From: an uncultured Lachnospiraceae bacterium
GTDB lineage: Bacteria > Bacillota_A > Clostridia > Lachnospirales > Lachnospiraceae
Length of the DNA stretch: 8,902 nt
Assembly (NCBI GenBank): GCA_910577835.1
Contig: CAJTOU010000064.1
Location: 8,138 to 17,039 of the forward strand
Direction of reading: 5' to 3'
In this document: in pieces, positions 1-6,668 of the stretch
How positions within the stretch are numbered: position 1 is the first letter of the stretch
Layout: each line of letters starts with the position of its first letter
Notes under the pieces: generated by a model
Databases searched by the model: none
What the model was told of the DNA's origin: nothing
Seen by the model: only the letters and a program-made list of their open reading frames with translations
Translations under genes and position numbers: made by a program

Positions 1-121
1 AATGGGTATGATGATGCTGCCGCCTACCACAATTTCAATGCCATTTAAAATACTTCTTTTTGTATTGGCAGACGGATGGAATCTTATTATTGTGAATTTA
101 TTAGAAACAATTAAAGTATAA
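1..121 (+). CDS. fliP: FliP, flagellar type III export gate protein (C-terminal fragment)
   Basis: This is the 3' end of a gene that begins upstream of the window. The frame starting at base 2 reads 39 residues to a TAA stop at 119-121. They include GMMMLPPTTISMPFKILLFV followed by ADGW and a hydrophobic stretch ending in ETIKV. This matches the conserved C-terminus of FliP, where the MMLPP turn precedes the last membrane helix. FliP forms the pentameric core of the FliPQR export gate in the cytoplasmic membrane. Its position 17 nt before fliQ is the usual fliP-fliQ-fliR order and supports the call. Nothing can be said about the N-terminal part, signal peptide or start, as they lie outside the window. 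Confidence 0.93.
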   Translation, partial: MGMMMLPPTTISMPFKILLFVLADGWNLIIVNLLETIKV

Positions 122-124
122 TAG

Positions 125-130
125 AGGAGG
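125..130 (+). promoter_or_regulatory. Ribosome binding site that sets the fliQ start
   Basis: AGGAGG lies 8 nt before the ATG at 139. A GTG in the same frame at 130 overlaps this site and would have no ribosome binding site of its own, so the ATG is the better start. Confidence 0.85.
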
Positions 131-138
131 TGCTTATT

Positions 139-405
139 ATGACAGTAGAGGCAGTATTGAATATCGCAAGTGATGCATTATGGACAATAATAATAACAGC
201 GGCTCCTCTATTACTTTTATCTATGGTAGTAGGATTAATTATCAGTATTTTTCAGACAGTTACATCTATACAGGAACAGACACTTACCTTTGTTCCAAAA
301 ATCATAACAATTTTTATTGGACTGCTGATTTTTGGTTCCTTTATTTTAAACAATATAGTTAACTTTATGGAACGGCTTTGGAGCAGCTTTGGAGAGTATA
401 TCTAG
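139..405 (+). CDS. fliQ: FliQ, flagellar type III export gate protein
   Basis: This is an 88-residue membrane protein, close to the usual FliQ length of about 89. It has two hydrophobic helices at about residues 14-38 and 52-73. The loop between them carries the family signature FQTVTSIQEQTLTFVPK (residues 38-54). FliQ packs around the FliP/FliR core of the export gate through which rod, hook and filament subunits leave the cell. The ATG at 139 is chosen because it follows a consensus AGGAGG site. A GTG three codons upstream would add only M-L-I. The TAG stop (403-405) overlaps the likely GTG start of fliR by one base, suggesting translational coupling. Sequence and gene order agree, so the call is secure. 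Confidence 0.97.
   Translation: MTVEAVLNIASDALWTIIITAAPLLLLSMVVGLIISIFQTVTSIQEQTLTFVPKIITIFIGLLIFGSFILNNIVNFMERLWSSFGEYI
391..396 (+). promoter_or_regulatory. Ribosome binding site for fliR inside the end of fliQ
   Basis: GGAGAG lies 8 nt upstream of the GTG at 405. This supports GTG 405 rather than the longer TTG start at 378, which has no comparable site. Confidence 0.6.
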
Positions 406-1184
406 TGTTGACAATTACTTATTCCCAATATGGATTAGAAACATTTATCTTAATAATGGTGAGGATTACTTCATTCATGTATGTTGCTCCTTTTTTTGGA
501 CAGACCAATACACCGCAGAGAACAAAACTTGGTTTTGCGTTGATTCTGTCTTTTCTTGTCTATATGGTTCTACCGGAACAGACGCTTGCTTATTCAAATA
601 ACTGGGATTACGCAACGATTATAGTAAAGGAAGCGATTGCGGGCGTACTTATGGGATTTTCCGTATTTATCTGCAATTCCATTGTTCTATTTGCCGGTCA
701 TGTTTTTGACATGGAGATTGGACTGACCATGGCTACTATTTATGACCCGCAGACTCGAACACAGGTATCAGTTTCCGGTCAGCTTTATCAGAATCTTTTT
801 ATGCTGATATTTATTGCCACTGGTATGCACTGGTATCTTCTGTCGGCACTAGTAGATTCTTTTACAGCGGTTCCTTTAGACGGACTTCATATAAGAGCTG
901 GTCTGATAACCGTATTTATTGATTTTATTTCCGATTATTTTATTACCGGATTTCGAATTGCTCTGCCGGTATTTGCAAGCAGTATGCTGGTAAATATTGT
1001 GCTTGGAATTATGACAAAAGTTGCACCTCAGATGCATATGTTTTCTGTCGGTATGCAGATAAAGATTCTTGCAGGTTTGTTTATTATGTTTATGACAGTT
1101 ACAGTGATTTCAAATATTACTTCAAATCTGTTTGAACAGATGAAGCAGATTATGGTAACAGTAATCAGATATATTGTCCCCTGA
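405..1184 (+). CDS. fliR: FliR, flagellar type III export gate protein
   Basis: This is a 259-residue, highly hydrophobic protein with several membrane segments (about residues 10-30, 42-57, 72-98, 128-150, 165-205 and 220-240). Family landmarks are PFFGQTNTPQRTKLGF (29-44), the GLTMATIYDPQT segment (106-117) and TKVAPQMHMFSVGMQIKILAG (204-224). FliR completes the FliPQR gate and in the known complex contacts FlhB, which is encoded next. The frame is open back to a TTG at 378, but GTG 405 has a ribosome binding site at 8 nt. It also gives the N-terminus and length (about 260) expected for FliR. TTG at 408 is a close alternative. The start shares G405 with the fliQ stop (TAGTG). No defect is seen. 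Confidence 0.96.
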   Translation: MLTITYSQYGLETFILIMVRITSFMYVAPFFGQTNTPQRTKLGFALILSFLVYMVLPEQTLAYSNNWDYATIIVKEAIAGVLMGFSVFICNSIVLFAGHVFDMEIGLTMATIYDPQTRTQVSVSGQLYQNLFMLIFIATGMHWYLLSALVDSFTAVPLDGLHIRAGLITVFIDFISDYFITGFRIALPVFASSMLVNIVLGIMTKVAPQMHMFSVGMQIKILAGLFIMFMTVTVISNITSNLFEQMKQIMVTVIRYIVP

Positions 1185-1219
1185 TACAAAGAATGGGATA
1201 CAAAAGAATTTGTTACAAG

Positions 1220-1245
1220 TAGATTATAATATAAAAGAGCGATAT
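1220..1245 (+). promoter_or_regulatory. Possible weak SigD-like (motility sigma factor) promoter before flhB
   Basis: TAGA at 1220-1223 and GCGATAT at 1239-1245, 15 nt apart, resemble the B. subtilis SigD consensus TAAA-N15-CCGATAT (3 of 4 and 6 of 7 bases). A perfect TATAAT also lies at 1225-1230, but it has no -35 hexamer at the proper distance. A SigD start here would fall only a few bases before the ATG at 1259 and would clip the ribosome binding site. The site may therefore be chance in AT-rich DNA. It is reported because it lies in the widest gap of the window. Confidence 0.18.
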
Positions 1246-1258
1246 GGCAGGATAAAAA

Positions 1259-2389
1259 ATGAGTCATTTCATAAGTTATAATTTGCAGTTATTTGCAAAA
1301 GATGGACCGGGTGGAGAAAAAACCGAACCGGCAACAGCGAAAAAACTGGATGATGCCCGTAAGGAAGGCAATGTGTCAAAAAGCAAGGAAATTGTAAATG
1401 CAGTCACTCTTATATTTGCCTTCTTTTTTTTAAGGTCTATGATAGGAGGCATAGGCGAAAGCCTTATGAACCTTTATCATATTATGTATGAGAGGATTCC
1501 CACCTATGCTTCAAATGCGAACGAAATTACCATAAATTCAGCGGCCTTTATTATCGGAGAAATGCTGAAACAGCTTGTTCAGATTATTCTTCCGTTTTTG
1601 GTGGTAGGGTTTGTCATCAGCTTTTTGGCAGATTTTGTTCAGATAAAATGGATGGTGACAACAAAACCGCTAAAACCTAAATTAAGCAAGCTGAATCCTG
1701 TAAAAGGTGTAAAAAGACTGTTTTCAAAGCAGTCATTGATGAATCTTTTGAAATCAATGGGAATAGTCATTATCTGTACTGCAGTATTTTTAAGTTCACT
1801 GGGTGGATTTAAGGAAATGGTTTTTAACCTCTATGCTCTGTCATCAATTATAGATGCGATTACAGCAGTTGGAAATTTTATTTTTGATGTTGCGATTAGA
1901 ATCAGTTGGATTTATCTGGTGATTGGATTTGCTGACCTTGCGTTTCAGAAGTGGAAATTTAAAGAAGACATGAAAATGACCAAGCAAGAGGTAAAAGACG
2001 AATATAAAAATCAGGAAGGTGACCCAAAGGTCAAGGCGCAGCAGAAGTCAAGAATGAGACAGGCGTCCATGCGTAGAATGATGCAGCAGCTTCCAAAAGC
2101 GGATGTCGTTATTACAAATCCGACGCATTATGCGGTTGCATTAATGTATGACACAAAGGTTGCAAGTGCTCCTCTTGTAATTGCAAAGGGAGAGGATTTT
2201 CTTGCACAGAGAATCAAAGAAAAAGCAAGAGAAAATAATATTGAAATAGTTGAAAACAAGCCTTTAGCCAGAGCTCTTTATCAGAGTGTTGACGTCGGTG
2301 GTGAAGTTCCGGAAGAATTATATCAGGCAGTTGCAGAGGTACTTGCTTATGTATATAATTTAAAGAATAAACCAGTGACAAGAGATTAG
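1259..2389 (+). CDS. flhB: FlhB, export gate substrate-specificity switch protein
   Basis: This is a 376-residue protein with the full FlhB layout. A short cytosolic N-terminus has LQLFAKDGPGGEKTEPATAK (9-28). Four membrane helices follow at about 46-63, 104-126, 163-181 and 205-230. A basic linker with conserved KMTKQEVKDEYKNQEGDP (239-256) leads to the C-terminal domain. The autocleavage motif NPTH is intact at residues 287-290. In this family the chain self-cleaves between the Asn and Pro, which allows the export apparatus to switch from rod/hook to filament substrates. The ENKPLAR segment near residue 330 is also typical. A modest site (AGGA at 1249-1252) lies 6 nt before the ATG. The gene follows fliR after 74 nt, the widest gap here. 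N-terminal length is slightly longer than in enteric FlhB, as is common in Clostridia. Confidence 0.97.
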   Translation: MSHFISYNLQLFAKDGPGGEKTEPATAKKLDDARKEGNVSKSKEIVNAVTLIFAFFFLRSMIGGIGESLMNLYHIMYERIPTYASNANEITINSAAFIIGEMLKQLVQIILPFLVVGFVISFLADFVQIKWMVTTKPLKPKLSKLNPVKGVKRLFSKQSLMNLLKSMGIVIICTAVFLSSLGGFKEMVFNLYALSSIIDAITAVGNFIFDVAIRISWIYLVIGFADLAFQKWKFKEDMKMTKQEVKDEYKNQEGDPKVKAQQKSRMRQASMRRMMQQLPKADVVITNPTHYAVALMYDTKVASAPLVIAKGEDFLAQRIKEKARENNIEIVENKPLARALYQSVDVGGEVPEELYQAVAEVLAYVYNLKNKPVTRD

Positions 2390-2414
2390 AGGCAGAAGAG
2401 GAAAGGAGATAAAA

Positions 2415-4451
2415 ATGAGAAAAGCAGACCTTGGTCTCGGATTATATGTATTATCAGCAATTATATTTCTTATCATACCTATGCCGAGCTTTTTGCTGGA
2501 CTGTTTAATCGCAATAAATATATCTGTTGCACTGATTGTATTGTTTAATACAATTTACGCAAAAGATACCCTGCAAATGTCCTCTTTTCCGTCAGTACTT
2601 TTGTTGACCACCATATTTCGAATTGCATTAAATGCATCTTCGACAAGGTTAATTCTGACTACCGGTAATCCGGGAAAGGTTGTAATGACATTTGGTGAAT
2701 TTGTAGGGCAGGCTGACCCAGTTGTAGGTGTTGTTATCTTTATTATTATTTTGATTGTTCAGTTTATGGTTATTAACAAAGGTTCTGAAAGAGTAGCAGA
2801 GGTAACAGCAAGATTTACTCTTGATGCTATGCCGGGTAAACAGATGGCGATTGACGCCGATTTGAATACAGGCGCAATCAGCGACGAACAGGCAAAGGAG
2901 CGAAGAGATAAGATACAGGCGGAGTCGGCCTTTTTTGGTTCTATGGATGGTGCTGTAAAATATGTAAAGGGAGACGCTACGGCTGGTCTGATTATTACCT
3001 TTGTAAATATTATTGGTGGTGTTTTATCAGGAGTGTTAAGAGGCGGTCTTGACCTTGTGGATGCTTTAAATCAATATGTAGTTATTACGATTGGTGACGG
3101 TCTTGTAAGCTCTATTCCATCCGTTCTTATTTCTCTTGCAACTGGTATTCTTGTCACAAAAGCGGCAAAAGAAGACCAGGATATGGCTGGAATGGTATTT
3201 GGTCAGTTGTTTGAAAATGCAAGAGTTCTGACTATTGTCGGCGGAGTATTGATTTTCCTGGGTGTAATGACACCACTTCCGATTTATATTTTTATTCCGC
3301 TTGGAATTGTATTTATTATGATTGGACAGAATACACAGCAAAAGCAGGCGATTCGTGAAATTCAGGACGAAACCTCTACTGCCGAAGCAGATGCAGATGA
3401 GATACGACGACCGGAAAATGTTACAGCGCTTCTTCAGGTTGACCCGATTGAGCTGGAATTCGGTTACGGCATTATACCTCTGGCAGATGTCAGTCAGGGA
3501 GGCGATTTGCTTGACAGAGTGGTTATGATTCGAAGGCAGATTGCGCTTGAAATGGGTACTGTGGTTCCGATTATTCGTTTGAGAGATAATATACAGCTAA
3601 ATCCAAATCAGTATATTATAAAGATTAAAGGTGTGCAGATTAGTGAGGGAGAAATTTTATTCGACCATTATATGGCAATGAATCCGGGAATTGTAGAAGA
3701 AGAAATCTCAGGTATACCGACCTTTGAACCTTCCTTCCATCTTCCGGCGATTTGGATTACCGAAGGGCAGAGAGAGAGAGCAGAAACACTTGGCTATACT
3801 GTGGTAGACACTCCATCCATTATAGCAACACACTTGACAGAAATTATCAGAAATCATATTGATGAACTGCTTACCAGACAGGATGTACAGAATCTTATTA
3901 ACAATATTAAAGACAATAATACAACATTAGTTGATGAGTTGATACCAAAGTTATTGACAATCGGCGAAATACAAAAAGTATTGCAGAATTTACTGAGAGA
4001 AGGAATATCTATACGAGATTTGCTTACCATATTAGAAACACTGGCGGACCATGCTGCAATGACAAGGGATACAGATGTGTTAACAGAATATGTAAGGCAG
4101 AGCTTAAAGAGAGCTATTTCAGGAAAATATTTTGTACCGAATGAAATTACCTCAGTAGTTACACTTGACCCTGTGATTGAGCAGGATATTATGGGTTCTG
4201 TAAAGCAGACAGAACAGGGCTCATATATTTCATTGGACCCAGACCGTTCGCAAAAGATTATTCAGGCGACGGAAGCAGAAGCGAAAAAGCTAGAGGATAT
4301 GGGAAAGAATCCGATTATAGTTACTTCACCGATTGTAAGAATGTATTACAAGCGTCTTACACAGGATTATCTGAAGGATTTAATTGTGATTTCCTATAAT
4401 GAAATTGAATCGAATGTAGAATTACAGTCAGTTGGGATGGTGAGCGTATAA
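2415..4451 (+). CDS. flhA: FlhA, export gate ring protein
   Basis: At 678 residues this is full length for FlhA. The N-terminal half has about eight membrane helices (roughly 8-25, 30-47, 55-72, 104-121, 192-211, 222-247, 271-286 and 288-305). The FHIPEP-family region is well preserved: IALNASSTRLIL (70-81), then NKGSERVAEVTARFTLDAMPGKQM (121-144). The loop segment MDGAVKYVKGDATAG (177-191) carries the conserved Asp (D187) linked in enteric FlhA to proton-coupled export. From about 306 a linker (about 306-335) leads to the soluble FlhA-C domain, which forms the nonameric ring docking chaperone-substrate complexes. AGGAG at 2404-2408 lies 6 nt before the ATG. The TAA stop abuts the ATG of flhF with no gap. 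No truncation or missing key residue is seen. Confidence 0.98.
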   Translation: MRKADLGLGLYVLSAIIFLIIPMPSFLLDCLIAINISVALIVLFNTIYAKDTLQMSSFPSVLLLTTIFRIALNASSTRLILTTGNPGKVVMTFGEFVGQADPVVGVVIFIIILIVQFMVINKGSERVAEVTARFTLDAMPGKQMAIDADLNTGAISDEQAKERRDKIQAESAFFGSMDGAVKYVKGDATAGLIITFVNIIGGVLSGVLRGGLDLVDALNQYVVITIGDGLVSSIPSVLISLATGILVTKAAKEDQDMAGMVFGQLFENARVLTIVGGVLIFLGVMTPLPIYIFIPLGIVFIMIGQNTQQKQAIREIQDETSTAEADADEIRRPENVTALLQVDPIELEFGYGIIPLADVSQGGDLLDRVVMIRRQIALEMGTVVPIIRLRDNIQLNPNQYIIKIKGVQISEGEILFDHYMAMNPGIVEEEISGIPTFEPSFHLPAIWITEGQRERAETLGYTVVDTPSIIATHLTEIIRNHIDELLTRQDVQNLINNIKDNNTTLVDELIPKLLTIGEIQKVLQNLLREGISIRDLLTILETLADHAAMTRDTDVLTEYVRQSLKRAISGKYFVPNEITSVVTLDPVIEQDIMGSVKQTEQGSYISLDPDRSQKIIQATEAEAKKLEDMGKNPIIVTSPIVRMYYKRLTQDYLKDLIVISYNEIESNVELQSVGMVSV

Positions 4452-5657
4452 ATGGTAATTAAAAAATTTCAGGCACCTACGGAGGCTGAGGCGATTTTAA
4501 AAGCAAAGGAAGAACTGGGAAGCGATGCGGTTGTATTAAATGAAAAGACAATTAAGCACAGAGGACTGGCGAAGCTTTTTAAGCAGGATTATGTGGAGAT
4601 TACAGCAGCATTGGAAGAGAAAGTGTATGTAACGGGAGATATTCCACAGAAAGCAATTTCCGATGCGGTAAAAGCCAATATGGCAAAAAATAATTCTTCA
4701 GATATTTTATATGAAGAAGGACAGAAAACGAGCGCCATAGAAGAAAAGCTGGATAATCTCCAGTTGTTGCTTGAAAGTAAAATAAAAGATGAGATTGAAG
4801 ATTTCCGCGAAGAAGAAAGGGAGGAACGGCAGAAGAGAAGTGCGGAAGAGGATGAGAGACAGCAGATTATCAAGCTGATTTATAATCAGATGATAAAAAA
4901 TGAAGTAGATGAAAAGTATGCCAATCAGATTATTGCGGAAATACAGCCTGCAATAAAAAAGGATACAAATGTGGATACAATACTTGCTTCCATTTATCAA
5001 AAGATTATTTTAAAACTGGGACAGCCAAAAACTATTACATTAAATGAAGAGCATCAAAAAGTAGTATTTTTTATCGGTCCTACGGGTGTTGGAAAAACGA
5101 CAACAATTGCTAAAATTGCAGCACATTTTAAACTGAACAAAAATGTAAAGGTTGCATTAATTACAGCGGATACTTATCGTATTGCGGCGGTGGAACAGTT
5201 GAAGACTTATGCGAATATTATAGATGTACCATTAAAGGTAATTTATACCATAGAGGAATTTAATCAGGCAGTGTCGGATTATTCCATGTATGACCTTATA
5301 CTGGTAGATACGGCGGGCCATTCGCACAAAAATGAAGACCAGTGTGGTGAATTATATCATCTTCTTGAGGACTGTACCTTGGCTGAAGATATTGAAAAAG
5401 AGAATTATCTTGTATTGAGCGCAACAACGAAATATAAGGATTTACTGAAGATAAACGATGTATTTGGAAGAGTAGATGACTATGGAATTATTTTTACGAA
5501 GATAGATGAAACCTTATGTCTGGGAAATATACTGAACTTGAGATTATATTCAAAGGCTCCTTTATCCTATATTGCAGACGGACAGTCCGTACCGGATGAT
5601 ATCAGTACGATAGACCCCCAGATGATAGCAAAGAATATTATGGGACAAAGTGCGTGA
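4452..5657 (+). CDS. flhF: FlhF, SRP-type GTPase controlling flagellar placement
   Basis: This is a 401-residue SRP-family GTPase. The N-terminus KKFQAPTEAEAILKAKEELG (4-23) is typical of FlhF. A charged, Glu/Arg-rich, probably helical B region follows (about 93-145), then the N and G domains. GTPase motifs seen are the P-loop GPTGVGKTTT (209-218), DTYRIAAVEQL (240-250) with the D/R/Q residues of the shared active site, DTAGH (286-290), TKID (349-352) and GQSVPDDI near the C-terminus. FlhF recruits early basal-body parts to the assembly site and dimerises in the GTP state. The Arg of the usual DTAGR motif is His here (H290), which is odd for this superfamily. The ATG directly abuts the flhA stop (TAAATG), suggesting coupling. 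FlhG, its GTPase activator, is encoded next. Confidence 0.96.
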   Translation: MVIKKFQAPTEAEAILKAKEELGSDAVVLNEKTIKHRGLAKLFKQDYVEITAALEEKVYVTGDIPQKAISDAVKANMAKNNSSDILYEEGQKTSAIEEKLDNLQLLLESKIKDEIEDFREEEREERQKRSAEEDERQQIIKLIYNQMIKNEVDEKYANQIIAEIQPAIKKDTNVDTILASIYQKIILKLGQPKTITLNEEHQKVVFFIGPTGVGKTTTIAKIAAHFKLNKNVKVALITADTYRIAAVEQLKTYANIIDVPLKVIYTIEEFNQAVSDYSMYDLILVDTAGHSHKNEDQCGELYHLLEDCTLAEDIEKENYLVLSATTKYKDLLKINDVFGRVDDYGIIFTKIDETLCLGNILNLRLYSKAPLSYIADGQSVPDDISTIDPQMIAKNIMGQSA

Positions 5658-5681
5658 TATGGTGTGTAACGTGGAAAGATG

Positions 5682-5688
5682 AAAGGTG
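5682..5688 (+). promoter_or_regulatory. Ribosome binding site that sets the flhG start
   Basis: AAAGGTG lies 9 nt before the ATG at 5698. A TTG in frame at 5686 overlaps this site and cannot use it, so ATG 5698 is preferred. Confidence 0.65.
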
Positions 5689-5697
5689 TTTTATTGC

Positions 5698-6642
5698 ATG
5701 GACCAGGCAGAAAAGTTAAGAAATATAGTAAAACAGAATAAAGAAAAATATATGGAGCAGGAAGAAATCATTCACAATATTGCTGTAAAAGTCGGTCGCG
5801 AACGACAGAAAAAGGCAAAGGTGATTACTGTTACAAGTGGAAAAGGCGGCGTCGGAAAATCAAGCATGTCAATTAATCTTGCCATTCAGTTGAAAAAGCT
5901 TGGAAATAATGTGATTATTTTTGATGCGGATTTCGGACTTGCAAATATTGAAGTGATGTTTGGAGCAGTTCCGCAATATAATTTATCAGATGTGATATTT
6001 AAAGGAAAAAATATTAGAGAAATTATTGTAAAGGGGCCGTTGGATATTGGCTTTGTATCAGGCGGTTCGGGTATTAATGGGCTGGGAAACATGACAAGGG
6101 AGCAGGTGATGTTTCTGGTAGAAACCCTAGAACAACTGGAAGCCATGACAGATATACTGATTATTGATACAGGGGCCGGTATTTCTGACAGTGTGATTGA
6201 ATTTCTGCTTTCCAGTGAGGAAATTTTACTTGTGACAACACCGGAGCCGACTTCTATTACCGATTCCTATGCTCTGTTAAAAACGTTGAATAGCAGAGCT
6301 GGTGAGGAATCGAGAGACATTACGGTAAAGCTTGTGGCAAACCGTGTTTCAGGAGCAGCAGAGGCGAAAAATCTGTATTCAAAGCTCAGTGTAGTGGTTC
6401 ATAAATTTCTGAAACTGAGACTGGAATATCTGGGAATGGTTCCATGGGATACCAATATGTCAAAGTCAATTATGCAGCAAAAGCCTGTTTCCATCGCTTA
6501 TCCCGATTCGGAGGGTGCAAGAGCAATTGCAAAGATTGCAGAAAATCTGCTTGGAAAAAAGCATACAAGAGAAGATGACAGCAGGGAGAAAAAAGGAATT
6601 GCAACAGCAATTATGAAAATGTTTCGAAATAAAAAGAGCTGA
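5698..6642 (+). CDS. flhG: FlhG (YlxH), MinD-like ATPase regulating flagellar number
   Basis: This is a 314-residue ParA/MinD-type ATPase. With the ATG at 5698 the protein begins MDQAEKLR. This matches the DQAxxLR motif known in B. subtilis FlhG to stimulate FlhF GTPase activity, which confirms the start. The deviant Walker A SGKGGVGKSS spans 47-56, with signature Lys K49 and P-loop Lys K54. DADFGLAN (76 onward; D76 in the switch I/A' motif) and IIDTGAG (D157) complete the ATP site. The C-terminus GIATAIMKMFRNKKS looks like an amphipathic membrane-targeting helix as in MinD. A MinD role in division is less likely, given the DQAxxLR motif and the position 40 nt after flhF. All catalytic positions appear intact. 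Confidence 0.95.
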   Translation: MDQAEKLRNIVKQNKEKYMEQEEIIHNIAVKVGRERQKKAKVITVTSGKGGVGKSSMSINLAIQLKKLGNNVIIFDADFGLANIEVMFGAVPQYNLSDVIFKGKNIREIIVKGPLDIGFVSGGSGINGLGNMTREQVMFLVETLEQLEAMTDILIIDTGAGISDSVIEFLLSSEEILLVTTPEPTSITDSYALLKTLNSRAGEESRDITVKLVANRVSGAAEAKNLYSKLSVVVHKFLKLRLEYLGMVPWDTNMSKSIMQQKPVSIAYPDSEGARAIAKIAENLLGKKHTREDDSREKKGIATAIMKMFRNKKS

Positions 6643-6655
6643 TGTGGAAAATGAC

Positions 6656-6660
6656 AGGAG
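6656..6660 (+). promoter_or_regulatory. Ribosome binding site favouring ATG 6669 for the PilZ gene
   Basis: AGGAG lies 8 nt before the ATG at 6669. In-frame ATGs at 6642 (overlapping the flhG stop as TGATG) and 6651 have poor sites. An internal ATG at 6714 has an AAGGA only 3 nt away. Confidence 0.65.
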
Positions 6661-6668
6661 AAGGACAT

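Noticed and set aside
378..404. TTG at 378 as the fliR start
   Set aside because: It would add nine residues not typical of FliR and overlap fliQ by 28 nt, while GTG 405 has a placed ribosome binding site.
1199..1214. Hairpin or terminator after fliR
   Set aside because: The only pairing is ACAAA with TTTGT, five weak A/T-rich pairs without a following T run, too unstable for a terminator.
1225..1230. Perfect TATAAT as a SigA promoter before flhB
   Set aside because: No TTGACA-like hexamer lies 16-18 nt upstream (1201-1208 is A-rich) and there is no TG extension. The hexamer is expected by chance in AT-rich DNA.
1028..1267. Minus-strand open frame of 79 codons over the end of fliR
   Set aside because: It lies opposite fliR and the following gap, has no ribosome binding site or recognisable domain, and fits a shadow of the coding strand.
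3322..3528. Plus-strand frame of 68 codons inside flhA
   Set aside because: It is out of frame within the conserved flhA linker and C-terminal domain, with no independent support.
4589..5000. Two overlapping minus-strand open frames, one Ser-rich, opposite flhF
   Set aside because: The Ser-rich composition is the reverse reading of the Glu/Lys-rich B region of flhF, so it is a composition artefact.
5698..6642. MinD cell-division protein instead of FlhG
   Set aside because: The DQAxxLR N-terminus and location between flhF and motility genes favour FlhG; no minC or minE-like neighbour is present.
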